Origin: Silene noctiflora
Taxonomy: Eukaryota; Streptophyta; Magnoliopsida; Caryophyllales; Caryophyllaceae
Assembly (NCBI GenBank): GCA_009801015.1
Contig: VHZZ01001200.1
Location: 18,119 to 63,279, forward strand
Length of the DNA stretch: 45,161 bases
Direction: 5' to 3'
Shown here: in pieces, positions 12,301 to 21,714 of the stretch
Numbering within the stretch: the first letter of the stretch is position 1
How the letters are laid out: each line of letters begins with the position of its first letter
Program-made: the position numbers and the translations under genes
The notes under the pieces: model-generated
Seen by the model: the letters and a program-made list of their open reading frames with translations, nothing else
Databases searched by the model: none
What the model was told of the DNA's origin: nothing

Positions 12301-12452
12301 TAGGTGATTTATTTGTCGATGGTAAAGTTATCCGTAGGCCACAATATGATTTTAGTGAAAGGCAGACCAATCCTAGACATAGACCTCGACAGGACAGGCG
12401 CAGTAGAGGTCGTCCCACGCAGATCCAAGATCAAACCCAGTCCGTGCAGTAG
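6305..12452 (+). CDS. Multiple organellar RNA editing factor (MORF/RIP family), MORF3-like
   Basis: MORF proteins join PPR proteins in C-to-U editosomes of plant organelles. Four exons join in frame: 6305-6660, 8132-8229, 12109-12174 and 12304-12452, giving 222 residues. All introns are GT-AG. The Arg/Ser/Thr/Gln-rich, acid-poor first 60 residues look like a mitochondrial presequence. The MORF domain runs from about residue 71 to 190. It has the family hallmarks [59 protein letters not shown] and [15 protein letters not shown]. The lack of a long Gly/Pro/Gln tail favours the short mitochondrial types (MORF3/5/6) over MORF1/8. Introns 1 and 2 are 1.5 and 3.9 kb, and intron 2 is full of transposons. 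The TAG ending the frame is followed by 18 more in-frame sense codons of tail-like composition before another TAG at about 12507. Confidence 0.92.
7260..7401. repeat. 71-bp tandem duplication in MORF intron 1
   Basis: Two diverged copies (7260-7330 and 7331-7401) both start GACATGTAGAGATGTCCTC and share the ATGATTCATTGAAGAAGGT block. It lies in intron 1 and is not coding. The rest of intron 1 (6661-8131) shows nothing recognisable. Confidence 0.8.
8277..9037. mobile_element. Foldback/MITE-like element in MORF intron 2
   Basis: The ends are inverted: GGAGCCGTTTGGTT at 8277-8290 and AACCAAACACCTCC at 9024-9037. An internal pair, 8506-8527 and 8701-8722, is complementary in 21 of 22 positions, so the element can fold into a long imperfect hairpin. 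No transposase is visible. GTTTGGTT ends recur in non-autonomous plant DNA transposons. I see no convincing target duplication, so the superfamily is open. Confidence 0.6.
9550..9956. mobile_element. Tourist-like MITE in MORF intron 2
   Basis: The element is 407 bp. Its ends begin GAGTATCCACATTGAAGAG and finish with the near-inverse ACTCTTCAATGTACATGCTC. TAA lies directly outside each end (9547-9549 and 9957-9959), as expected for PIF/Harbinger-type insertion. Further internal copies of the TCTTCAATGTGG motif (about 9621-9634) give sub-terminal hairpins. There is no coding capacity. Confidence 0.65.
10493..10623. repeat. About 65-bp tandem duplication inside the hAT-type element
   Basis: Two units (10493-10557 and 10558-10623) share the order AATACAYGAATT, AATTCGCTA, TATATATAATTCGCG and TTAGTGCGAATT with a few differences. 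Sub-terminal tandem motifs of this kind are known as transposase-binding regions in hAT elements. That role here is inferred. Confidence 0.75.
10634..10671. repeat. Perfect hairpin near the right end of the hAT-type element
   Basis: Two 16-base arms, GTATTGCGAATTGATA and TATCAATTCGCAATAC, are exactly complementary around a 6-base centre (TGCGCG). The structure sits about 30 bp inside the right terminus. Confidence 0.8.
11126..11262. mobile_element. Degraded Stowaway-type MITE in MORF intron 2
   Basis: CTCCGTCCCGGTCA-like sequence on the left and TGGACAGAGGGAG followed by TA on the right form a worn inverted repeat of about 135 bp. Size, ends and the TA on the right fit Stowaway. The exact left end is uncertain. 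Confidence 0.5.
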
Positions 12453-12776
12453 TCGATGAATGGACAAAATGCACCTCAAAGTCAAGGAGGCTATCCTGCT
12501 GTGAACTAGGTTTATTTAATATCACGAACCTTAAGTCAACTTGCTTTCATTAGTTATTCCTGCGTGACTTTTCTGTTGGAGTATCTCCTGAGATGCTTAT
12601 GTTCCGATGACTCTGTGATCGTTATCCGAGGTAAAGTTTGTAAAACAGAATTGGATAATATTGTTAGCTATTTGTACACATTTTATCTGTCTGACTGTTT
12701 AGGCTCATAAGCTGATAAGCATGTTGTTTTTACCAATGACCCAATACGATCAAATTCGTACAGGTCCCTGACCATC

Positions 12777-12842
12777 GAAACTCCCTTCTCAACTCCCAAA
12801 AGCACCAAATTTAGTGCTTCGGGGAGTTAAGGAGGGAGGTTC
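12777..12842. repeat. Short foldback (29-base arms)
   Basis: Arms 12777-12805 and 12814-12842 are complementary in about 24 of 29 positions, with an 8-base loop. A MITE remnant is more likely than a small-RNA gene, but neither is shown. Confidence 0.5.
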
Positions 12843-14409
12843 GGCGGTTGAGGAGGGGTTTCAAGGTTGGGGTTCACTTTCAGTGGACATAACAGGAGAT
12901 GACAATGTTTATGACGCCGGGAAGGGGAGTCGACGAGGTTGGTAGGGTGGGGCAGCAAATGATGAGTCGGTGGTGGTGTCCACCATCGGTGGAAATGGTG
13001 GTAGAAAGAGCAGCAACAACGGTAGGGTGGTGCATGAGGGGATTTTGGGCATGGTTACTGGATTCACTATGCATACGTTCCTACTGATTTGTTATGCATA
13101 CGCCTCTACTGATTCACTCTTCTAGAATATGTTTTATATGTATTTTCAATAAGCAACGTGATAGAATTCGCTTTTAGCGATTCACGATTCATTATGTTAT
13201 CTTTGTCCTCACCAAACATTGTTTTACTTGTGTTTGAATTCACGCATTGATACAACAATATTTATATATAATAATAAAAAAACAAACTAACTAGTCATCC
13301 TCATGCTATATCAACAAATGAAACACCCTCCACATCACCTAACTCTTATGTAAGTTGGAAAAAAAAAAGAAAAAAAAAAAGAGAGAGAAAACAATAAAGG
13401 AAGAAAGAGAAACGAACAACCATTATTAACCATCATCAACACACCAAAAAAACATTATTTTCATCATCCTTCTTTAATAATACCTTTTGGGTTCCCTCTA
13501 ATAAACTATGAGTACTTTAATCATACTACTCCTAACTCACAAAGTAATTACAAAAGTAATCAATCAGGCAATTAAAAGATGGAAAACCGAGGGTTGCTCA
13601 ATGGACATATAACCTATAAATTGTCTTTGTTCATAATCATTCCTTTAACATGCATTGTTAAAATTAAAAGATAGAGTTTCATGTAAGAATATTGAATAAC
13701 AGAAACTAACTAAAAATGTAAGACCAAGGGCAATGTGGACACCGAAGGTAGAAATTTAAGGTAGAAGTGGTTTTTTTACCATAATTTTGTGTCAATGGGT
13801 TGGAAAGTTCTATATGACGAATTTGTGGATAACAATATTGTTCTTCTTTATATCAAGGTAAATATTCTATTAGTCTTTGTTATTGCCAGTAGTTTATTTT
13901 TGTATTTTAAGTTATACATGAATCTTAGTGTGTTATTTCACTACTGAATCGTGATTGTGCATAAATTTTTGTATCTTTAACTTTAGTTTTTGCTATTGGT
14001 GTTTACTTTGAGACATGAGATTAACTTACAATTGTTTGCATTCATTGTCACATGTATTTGAGTCTTTGTAAATTTGTGTTACCAATATTGTTGCTAGAAA
14101 ATGTGAATTTTTTGAACGGAAGGGCAAGGTCCCACAAACTTCATAGCCCCGGTATGTGTTTTAAGAAATGTGTTTTTTTTTATTAGGGATTAATTTCTTA
14201 AACTAGTGTGAAAGGGTGAAATAGATTCATTGGGAGAAATTAAGTAATGTCGGACTAAATAAGAACACATAAAAAGTTTTTTTCATTAGATTATTGTTTA
14301 GGGGTCAGTGAAAAATGACTTGACACATGAATAACTTTATATAAAGACATAAAATCTATTTATAGTTGTTCAACATTTGCTTTATAAGATCGAATAAAAC
14401 CCAAATCAG

Positions 14410-14438
14410 ACCCGTGCAATGCATGGGTAACAAACTAG
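14410..14438 (+). mobile_element. Helitron-like 3' terminus
   Basis: A short stem (ACCCGTGC, loop AAT, GCATGGGT, with one G-T pair) at 14410-14428 is followed 6 bases later by CTAG (14435-14438) and then T. A GC-rich hairpin just before a CTRR end, inserted before T, is the structural hallmark of Helitrons. The matching 5' TC end was not located, so the extent is unknown. The A/T-rich stretch from about 13150 could be its body. Confidence 0.5.
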
Positions 14439-15113
14439 TGTATATTTAGAGAGTAATATTCTATTCCACTCAAGCTAAGCGTCTTACTCGTTACAAGAAA
14501 AAACATGAAGATTATATTAAACTCAATTACTAATATAAAACATTAATTAAACTCGATTATTAATATAAAATATTAAAACCATAATAGCAAGATGCCTTTT
14601 AGTCGACATTTTCCATGCATATTTTAGAGGTAAATTAAATGTAATACGAAATACGAGTACTATTTATGTATTTATCTTGTTGACAAAAAAAAAGGTAAAG
14701 GTGATTATTTGAATAATTCCACAAGTAAAAATATTCGGATTATTTAATAAGAATAATCTAAATTATACAGTAGGTGTTATAATAATTGGAATTTCATTTT
14801 AATTCACAATGAACTTTACTAGTGCCCCGCCTTTTGATACTACACTTGAATTATTTTTAACGTGTAAAATTCGGTTAAAATGGTCGTGTAGAATTCATTT
14901 TTCATTGAAAGAGCATTAATGTCCCCAAAACAACCATATCACCAATCACCACCAACCATTGCTCGCATTGACCACAAAACCCTCATTGACCACCCTTTAT
15001 TACCTTCATCGTTCACCACCACCATCATCAAACCAACTCTTGAGTCACATATAATTTGGATTACTAACACTAAGTTGTTATTTTCGATTCATTCATTTGT
15101 TCATCATTTCTAA

Positions 15114-15782
15114 GGGGGGAAAGTAGCAACTTGCCCCCAAACGTTTAACAATATGTGTAAATAGATTCAATTTTAAAATTCCGACAATTTTACATCCTCT
15201 ACCACCCACCGCGCCGACATCAAACACCATCCTCCATCCAAGTAGGAGGATATGACAGTTGCTTAACCATTACAGTGTAGTCAGAACCCGTATCTCTCAC
15301 CTTTCCATTTTTTCGTACCTTTTTTTTCCTTAAAATTTATCAGAGAACCAAGCCTAGCGGTAATATGATACCAAATTTCAGGTTCAATTCCTTAAAAATT
15401 AGGATTAATGGGCTGCAATCTAACAATAGCTATTACTGCAATCTTGATTATCATGCCCCACTCGAGATCTCTGTTTGTTTAACATATTTCAAGGATTTAT
15501 TGATGGTGTAATTTTTGCTTTCTTTACGTTTTTTTTTTATATATTTAAGTATGTATTAGATATTACAATGGCTTGTGTGAACGGGGGAGAGGTGGAGAAT
15601 TGTTGTTGATGGTGGTTGGATGGGTGGTGGAGGATGTATAATTGTCGGATTTTTAAAATTAGGCCGATTTGCACTTGACACCAAACGTTTGGGGTAATTT
15701 GCACGTATTGAAACATTTGGGGGCAAATTGTATCTAACAGGCTAACACCAAACGTTTGGGGGGCAATTTGTTACTTTCCCCT
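15114..15782. mobile_element. TIR element with about 30-bp inverted ends
   Basis: The left end, GGGGAAAGTAGCAACTTGCC followed by CCCAAACGTTT, is the near-inverse of AAACGTTTGGGGGGCAATTT followed by GTTACTTTCCCC at the right end. Further inward, the TACATCCTC/CCACC block near 15190 is mirrored by GGTGGAGGATGTA near 15627, so the arms are long. There is no transposase. The long inverted repeats could be MULE-like, but no 9-bp duplication was seen. Confidence 0.65.
15350..15400 (+). repeat. tRNA-like A/B-box pair, possible SINE remnant
   Basis: AAGCCTAGCGGTAA (A-box-like) is followed about 30 bases later by GGTTCAATTCC (B-box match). This is the internal Pol III promoter layout of tRNA-derived SINEs. 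It lies inside the TIR element. No tail or target duplication was identified, and it does not fold as a functional tRNA. Confidence 0.3.
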
Positions 15783-15914
15783 TGCTTTATTTATTTTGGA
15801 AGTTATATATAATTAAAGTATAAAAAATTAAAAAATACTTCCTCCGTACAACACCAAAGGTAACACTTACTATAAACGGACGTACCACACCAAAGATAAC
15901 ATTCCTTATTTGGC

Positions 15915-16350
15915 CTAGAGTTGGCAAAAGCTGACCCGACCCGAGGAACCCGATCCGACCTGCCCGAAACCTGACCCGACTTGAACCGACCCGATAACCG
16001 ATATCAAACTTAGTTTTTCCAACCCGACCTGAACCGACCCGACACGACCGGTGACCCGATATTTTCTCAACCCGATAGATGACCCGATAATGAAGTAGCT
16101 TAATAATAGTTTAAATAACACCAAATTGTCATTCATCTTAATTATTTTCACTTAAAACTACAATTAATATATCTACCCATTACTTAAACATCAAATTACC
16201 ATTTAAAACTAAATATATAAGATAAAATATATGCCGATAACCTGACCCGCTAATGACCCGACTCGATTTGCGACCCGTTGATGACCCAACCCGAACCCGT
16301 CACTGACCCGACATAACCCGAACCTGATATGACCCGGCCCGAGTGACCCG
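15915..16350. repeat. Degenerate ACCCGA/GACCCG repeat block
   Basis: Dozens of ACCCGA, GACCCG and TGACCCGA motifs occur in irregular order, interrupted by an A/T-rich stretch at about 16090-16230. It is the same kind of sequence as 5857-6200. The antisense Gly/Val-rich open frame across it comes from the repeat and is not a gene. Confidence 0.7.
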
Positions 16351-16501
16351 ATTGTCACCTCTTATTTTGGCCCACAACATTACCAAGTTATCCTTATACT
16401 CATTTGATATTTACACAAAATATCATTATATACCTCACCTATCAACTCACAATTAAACCCACAACTGTATTTCTCCCTCTTTACCCTTTTAACGTGTTTT
16501 T

Positions 16502-18600
16502 ATGAGGATTGTGATTAAATGCATCACTAATCGACTGGCTAAGGTTATGGGATACCTTGTGAGTGAGTTCCAAAATGCTTTTATCCCTGGCCGTCTGATT
16601 AATGATAATATTTTGCTTGCCCAAGAAGCGATCCATGATATCAATTCACATAAAGTGGGAAAGAAGGGTCACTTTGCTCTTAAGGCCGATATGAGTAAGG
16701 CTTATGATAGAATTAGGTGGGACTTTCTTGAGTCTGTGCTGACTAGGATGGGCTTCCCGGATAAGATGGTGGATCTTATCATGAGTTGTGTCTCAACGGT
16801 CTCGTATGAAGGGTTGATTAACGGGGTTCTGTTGCCCCAGTTTCGACCTGTTAGGGAGCTTCGCCAGGGGGATCCGTTATCCCCTTCCTCTTCATATTGT
16901 GTATGGAAGTCCTCTCGAGGCGGATTCAACTCGCGCAACTCAAGGAGGAAATTCGGGGTATTTCCCTCGGCCGGGGTGTAGAGCCTCTGACACACATGTT
17001 CTTTGCTGATGATGCCGTGTTTTTCCTACATGTTTCGGAGGGCTCTGCAAGTCGCCTGCGAGAAATTTTGGATACGTATTGTATGTTATCGGGGCAGGTT
17101 ATAAACGAAGAAAAGTCCGGAATCATCTTTAGTCCCAGTACAACGATGACAAAGGCCGAAGAGTGTTTACGGGTGCTAAATATCAAGCGTAATAAGGGGT
17201 TTGGAAAGTATCTCGGACTACCGGCAGACCTTCAGGGATCGAAAAGAGACTTCTTTAGGGGGATGATCGAAAGTGTCACACGTCGGGTAAACTCTTGGAA
17301 TGGAATTTTCCTATCCAACCTTTCAAATTACTTTCTATCGGTATTTCGTATACCGGTAAGTGTGGCCAACAAACTGAATTCTTTGTTGGCACATTTTTTG
17401 TGGGCGGGTTGTAAGTCATTGAAACCGGTACATTGGTGTAGTAAGATTTCCCTAAGTCTCCCAAAGTCTGAAGGAGGGCTTGGTGTGCGGAATATTGGAT
17501 GTCTGAATCAAGCTTTGTTGGCTAAGCACGCGTGGCGTATTGTTTCGGGTCATGACTCCTTCTTTTGTCGGGTTTTTCGAGCAAAACTCTTTGTCGAGGG
17601 TACTTATGATAATGGGTGTTGTATGGTCAAGAAAAATAATTTATCATGGGGAGCAAGAAGCATTTTATATGGATATAACCTTATCTCCCCACTTCTATCC
17701 TGTAAACCTGGGAGGTGCTCGGATCTAAATGTCTGGAACACCTCATCGGTTAATGGTCGGCCACCGGAGCCAAGGAATAAGATCCTTATTTTGGAACACA
17801 TAAGTTTGCGCCACCTTCGTGTAAGGGATCTCATGACATCACCGACATCCTGGAATGAGGACCTCGTCAATTCGATCTTTTTTGAGGATGATGCGCCTCA
17901 AATTCTTGATATGCCATGGTGTCGCTCGCGAGAAAAGGATACTGTTTTCTGGCCTCCAAACAGATCGGGTAAATACACTGTCAAAAGTGGCTATGGGGTG
18001 GCCTTACAGTCTTTTATCAAGCTTAATCGTACCGCCAAGGACACGTCACGCATTGACAATCGGATGAGGCAGTTCTGCAAAAAGAAATTATGGAGACTAC
18101 CTGGGCCACATGTGTGGAAAATCATCTCTAATTCCCTGCCGACTAGTCATAACTTTCACAGGAGGAAAATGCTGGTGGATCCCTCCTGTAAGCTTTGCTC
18201 TATGAATGAACCCCAGTGTGAAACACTACAGCATCTGTTTCGGGATTGTCATACCACGAGAAGAATTTTGGTGGCGTCTGATATGGGGATTCGTCCTACG
18301 GACTCAGGGAGTCCAGGAACTCCACTTCGGGAATGACTTGTTAATTGGATCTCTTACTTAGGTAAACTTGAGGACGCTGGGGTAAGTCTAATCAAGTTTT
18401 TATCTATTATATGGTGCTTATGGGTAGTTAGGAACGTCATTGTTTTCAACGGGTGTGATTTTAGCCCAAATATGTTTTTTTAACTTATGGCGGGACAAAG
18501 CGTATACTACTCTGGCTGCCATGGATTTGAAGGAGGATAAGGAGACAATGGAGGAAGAACTTGAAGTACCCACTAGGACCGGATCGGACTGTGTTGGACG
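16502..18600 (+). pseudogene. LINE ORF2 fragment: reverse transcriptase plus zinc-knuckle C-terminal region
   Basis: Non-LTR reverse transcriptase motifs are in order: AFIPGRLINDNILLAQE (fingers), ALKADMSKAYDRIRWDFLE (motif A, catalytic Asp), RQGDPLSP (motif B), FADDAVFF (motif C, the YADD equivalent), and GFGKYLGLP and SEGGLGVRN (thumb region). The plant LINE zf-RVT region follows near 18080-18270, with CKLCSMNEP and HLFRDC. The upstream endonuclease is missing. A one-base loss near 16886-16890, just after motif B, moves the reading from the frame of 16502 to that of 16897. A TGA at 18334-18336 sits where a Trp is expected (E-W-L-V-N-W), and similarity continues past it. It is not a functional protein. 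Confidence 0.88.
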
Positions 18601-18604
18601 TCTG

Positions 18605-19124
18605 NNNNNNNNNNNNNNNNNNNNNNNNNNNNNNNNNNNNNNNNNNNNNNNNNNNNNNNNNNNNNNNNNNNNNNNNNNNNNNNNNNNNNNNNNNNNNNNN
18701 NNNNNNNNNNNNNNNNNNNNNNNNNNNNNNNNNNNNNNNNNNNNNNNNNNNNNNNNNNNNNNNNNNNNNNNNNNNNNNNNNNNNNNNNNNNNNNNNNNNN
18801 NNNNNNNNNNNNNNNNNNNNNNNNNNNNNNNNNNNNNNNNNNNNNNNNNNNNNNNNNNNNNNNNNNNNNNNNNNNNNNNNNNNNNNNNNNNNNNNNNNNN
18901 NNNNNNNNNNNNNNNNNNNNNNNNNNNNNNNNNNNNNNNNNNNNNNNNNNNNNNNNNNNNNNNNNNNNNNNNNNNNNNNNNNNNNNNNNNNNNNNNNNNN
19001 NNNNNNNNNNNNNNNNNNNNNNNNNNNNNNNNNNNNNNNNNNNNNNNNNNNNNNNNNNNNNNNNNNNNNNNNNNNNNNNNNNNNNNNNNNNNNNNNNNNN
19101 NNNNNNNNNNNNNNNNNNNNNNNN
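18605..19124. other. Assembly gap (520 N)
   Basis: There is no sequence information here. LINE sequence on the left and poly-A on the right suggest that the gap hides the LINE 3' end. The open frames that appear to cross it are meaningless. Confidence 0.98.
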
Positions 19125-19152
19125 AAAAAAAAAAAAAAAAAAAAAAAAAAAA

Positions 19153-19561
19153 GGTGTTTTCTTAAATTCCTCCATTTTTTTTGCTTTCCTCGCGGTGTGA
19201 TACGGAGGATGTACTTGTCGAGTTGTCGTCTACTCTGTATAGCTTGAATTACTTAAATCATCCACCTCATCATATTCATTCATTCATATAATACTTGCAT
19301 CTTCCGGTCAATTATTTTCTCGCTCTCGAATCTTCTCCGATCTCATCATCTCAAATATTAGGGTTCTTTTGTAATTCTTAGATTCTATACATAATCAACC
19401 TAATTAATTCCAATCATCTTTAGTTTCTTCTTCCATTATTGTTCGATCTGATCTTTATAATCCAATATCAAGATCTCAATTCCTTCATCATCAAGGTACA
19501 TTTCCGTTAATTCGTTTTTCTAATTACTTTCTAGATTTGATCATCAAATCGAGAATTAGGT
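19153..19561 (+). promoter_or_regulatory. Promoter and leader region of the TPR gene
   Basis: About 400 bp separate the LINE poly-A from the TPR start codon. The pyrimidine-rich stretch at about 19255-19500 (many CATC, TTC and TCT runs) looks like a plant 5' leader. CAAGGTACAT near 19494 could open a leader intron ending just before the ATG. No clear TATA box was found. Confidence 0.35.
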
Positions 19562-21714
19562 ATGAATTCGAATCTAAACAACTTTGATTTCGATTTCGGA
19601 ATTGGATCGAATAATCGATCATCGAAACCCTTAAATGACCAGAAAAACAAATCAACTACTAATTCGTATTCGTATTCGAGCTCAACGACGTCGTTTTCGG
19701 CGGCAAAGTCAACGCCGGCGTGGCAGCCGAATAAACCGTCGTGGACTCACCAACCCGCGCCGGCTCAAGCCGGGTTGACTCGGACCGAGTTTGGCGGAGG
19801 TGCGTCCATGGTGGGGGATATAAAGGGGAAGAGTTGGAACTCTATGGCGCCGGCTGTGCCGCCTCCGAAGGTTGCTGTTGCTAGTAGTGTTGGAATTGCG
19901 AATAAGAACCCTAATTTGTTTGGTGATTTGGTGAGCTCTGCAATTGGGCAGAATAGAAGTAGTAATGCTCCGTTGAAAAGTAGTGCACCGGTGAAAAGCT
20001 CGTTTTCCATGGGAGGTGTAGCGAATTCGTTGCCTAAGACTAGTGGTGCTAGTGGTTATGGGAATGTAGGTAGTTCTACCACGAACAATGTGGGTAATTC
20101 TAGTGGTTATGGGAATATGGGTGGTTCTACGAAAAATGGGGGTAGTGCTAGTGGTTATGGGAATGTGAGTGGTTCGTCGATGAACAATGGGGGTAATGCT
20201 AGTTGGGATTTTAATCAGAGCTCAATGAATAAGGGTTCGGGTTTTGGTGGTTCAACAATGCCTAGTGGTGGTGTCGGAGGGGGAATGAACTCGAACAAGG
20301 ACCCATTTGGCTCGTTGAATTTTTCGTCCAAGCCAATGGGGAGTAGTGTTGGAGGTGGTGGTGGGACTGGTATTGGTTCTATGGGTAAAGGTGCTGCTAT
20401 GCCGACACAGAACTTTGATTTTGGTGATTTTGAGAAGGCATCAAAGTCGACTCCTTCTGTTTTCTCGTCTGGCAGCGATAATCCTTTGGGATCGAATGCT
20501 GGAGGACAAGAGGCTTTGGGTGGGAATGACTGGGAATTTGATTCGGGTTTTGGAGGACATGGTGATGAGAGTACAACTGAGCTTGATGGTCTTCCACCAC
20601 CTCCAGCTGGGATATCTGCTTCCACCGCAAAGAGTAAGGGTCTTGATAACTACAAGCAGGGTCAATATGCTGATGCCATAAAATGGCTTTCTTGGGCTGA
20701 TGTTCTTCTTGAGAAAGCTGGTGATGGTGCTGGTACTATGGAGGTCTTGTCGTGCCGGGCCTCATGTTACAAGGAAGTTGGGGAATACAAGAAGGCTGTT
20801 GCAGATTGTACTAAGGTATGTATCTGCCTTACAAGTTTGTGTCTTGTTGATTTGCTGTACAATGTGTTCTTTCACCTGATTTTCTTATATACTTCACCTG
20901 ATAAAATAAAACTTTATTAATAATTGAGCTGCTTTTATTTTCCTATCTTTCTTTTCTCTATTTTTTTTTATTTTTCATTGGTTAATGAATTGTTGATGGT
21001 TACGAATAATCATTATGTTAGACAACCCCTAATAATTTTGGGTTGAGGCTCTCATATCGCTGCTGTTGTTGTTGATGAACTTGCCTTTTGGTGTTTGTCT
21101 ATCCCATGGTCAATGTTGATTACTCCTTAAAAATGGATCGCTTAGGGTTTACCTATGTTTATTTGTTTAATTAGTAAGAATGTCGAATTCCGTATGTGAT
21201 ATGAAGTGGGCACAGATGGGATACTTGTAGGCCTCGTTTGGTTGCCCCCGTAAAAGTGGGTGAATTGGAAAATCCCATGATTTGGAAAAATGGAAGATGT
21301 TTGGTTACCCTAAATCATGGGATTTTTTTTTCCCATGAATTTCCAACTCCTCCAGAATGGAGGAGTTTTATTACCTAGATCCCTCCTGTGTCAATTCAAA
21401 TCCAGGATGTCAACCAAACGAGTTTTAGGCAATTCACATGAATTGGCCAATTCATGTGTTTTCTCCCTGTACTTTTTATGATTCAAATTTGAATCTTTTG
21501 AAGTGCCAACTTTAATCTTCTTTGTCTTATGATACAGGTCCTGGATCAGGATGGAAAGAATGTTACTGTCCTGGTACAACGAGCACTACTGTACGAGAGC
21601 ATGGAGAAATATAGACTTGGAGCTGATGATCTGAGAACAGTCATGAAACTAGATCCAGGGAACAGGGTTGCAAGAAGTACCATTCATCGTTTAAATAAAA
21701 TGGCCGAATGCTGA
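19562..21714 (+). CDS. TPR-domain protein with long Ser/Gly/Asn-rich N-terminus
   Basis: Two exons (19562-20815 and 21538-21714, GT-AG intron) give 476 residues. Residues 1 to about 355 are low-complexity and likely disordered: Ser/Thr-rich first, then Gly/Asn-rich, with three imperfect SGYGN repeat units near residues 160-215. Short FG, NPF- and DPF-like motifs are scattered through it (NPNLFGDLV, DPFGSLNF, FDFGDFEKA, EFDSGFGG). The C-terminal about 120 residues form a TPR fold (AKSKGLDNYKQGQYADAIKW, EVLSCRASCYKEVGEYKKAV, VLVQRALLYESMEKYRLGAD, KLDPGN). TPR arrays bind peptide partners, often chaperones. The N-terminal motifs resemble endocytic adaptor linkers, which is inference only. I do not recognise a named gene. 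The start codon is the first ATG after the pyrimidine-rich leader. Confidence 0.88.
20040..20215 (+). repeat. Coding minisatellite in the TPR gene
   Basis: Three imperfect units of about 50-57 bp begin with AGTGGTTATGGGAATRTG and encode SGYGN followed by a Ser/Thr/Asn/Gly stretch. All length differences keep the frame. Copy number is likely to vary between individuals or species. Confidence 0.8.
21233..21422. mobile_element. MITE in the TPR-gene intron
   Basis: Perfect 12-bp inverted ends, CTCGTTTGGTTG (21233-21244) and CAACCAAACGAG (21411-21422), bound a 190-bp element. Its halves are further complementary (CCCATGATTT against AAATCATGGG). No transposase is present. The GTTTGGTTG ends resemble those at 8277-9037, so the two may be related. 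The rest of this intron (20816-21537) shows nothing notable. Confidence 0.75.

Larger units (their letters stand above)
12453..16500. other. Gene-free interval between MORF and the LINE
   Basis: The first about 100 bp are probably MORF 3' untranslated sequence. Then come a hairpin (12777-12842), A/T-rich DNA ending in a Helitron-like 3' terminus (14438), plain A/T-rich DNA, a TIR element (15114-15782) and an ACCCGA-rich block (15915-16350). I see no host gene. Confidence 0.6.
16501..19152 (+). mobile_element. 5'-truncated, decayed L1-type LINE with poly-A tail (includes assembly gap)
   Basis: Reverse transcriptase sequence starts abruptly near 16501 and runs forward. After the N gap (18605-19124) a 28-base poly-A tract follows at 19125-19152, as expected for the 3' end of a plus-strand LINE. 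GTGTTTT occurs just before the left edge (16494-16500) and just after the poly-A (19154-19160), a possible short target duplication. The copy is dead: its start is missing and the frame is broken at least twice. Confidence 0.8.

Noticed and set aside
15915-16151. Antisense Gly/Val-rich open frame
   Set aside because: It is the complement of the ACCCGA repeat block.
18440-19247. Several open frames across the N gap and poly-A
   Set aside because: Most of each is undefined sequence, and the rest is LINE remnant and poly-A.
20215-20681. Long antisense and shifted frames over the TPR gene exon 1
   Set aside because: They are shadows of the low-complexity coding sequence; the sense frame continues into a good splice junction and TPR domain.
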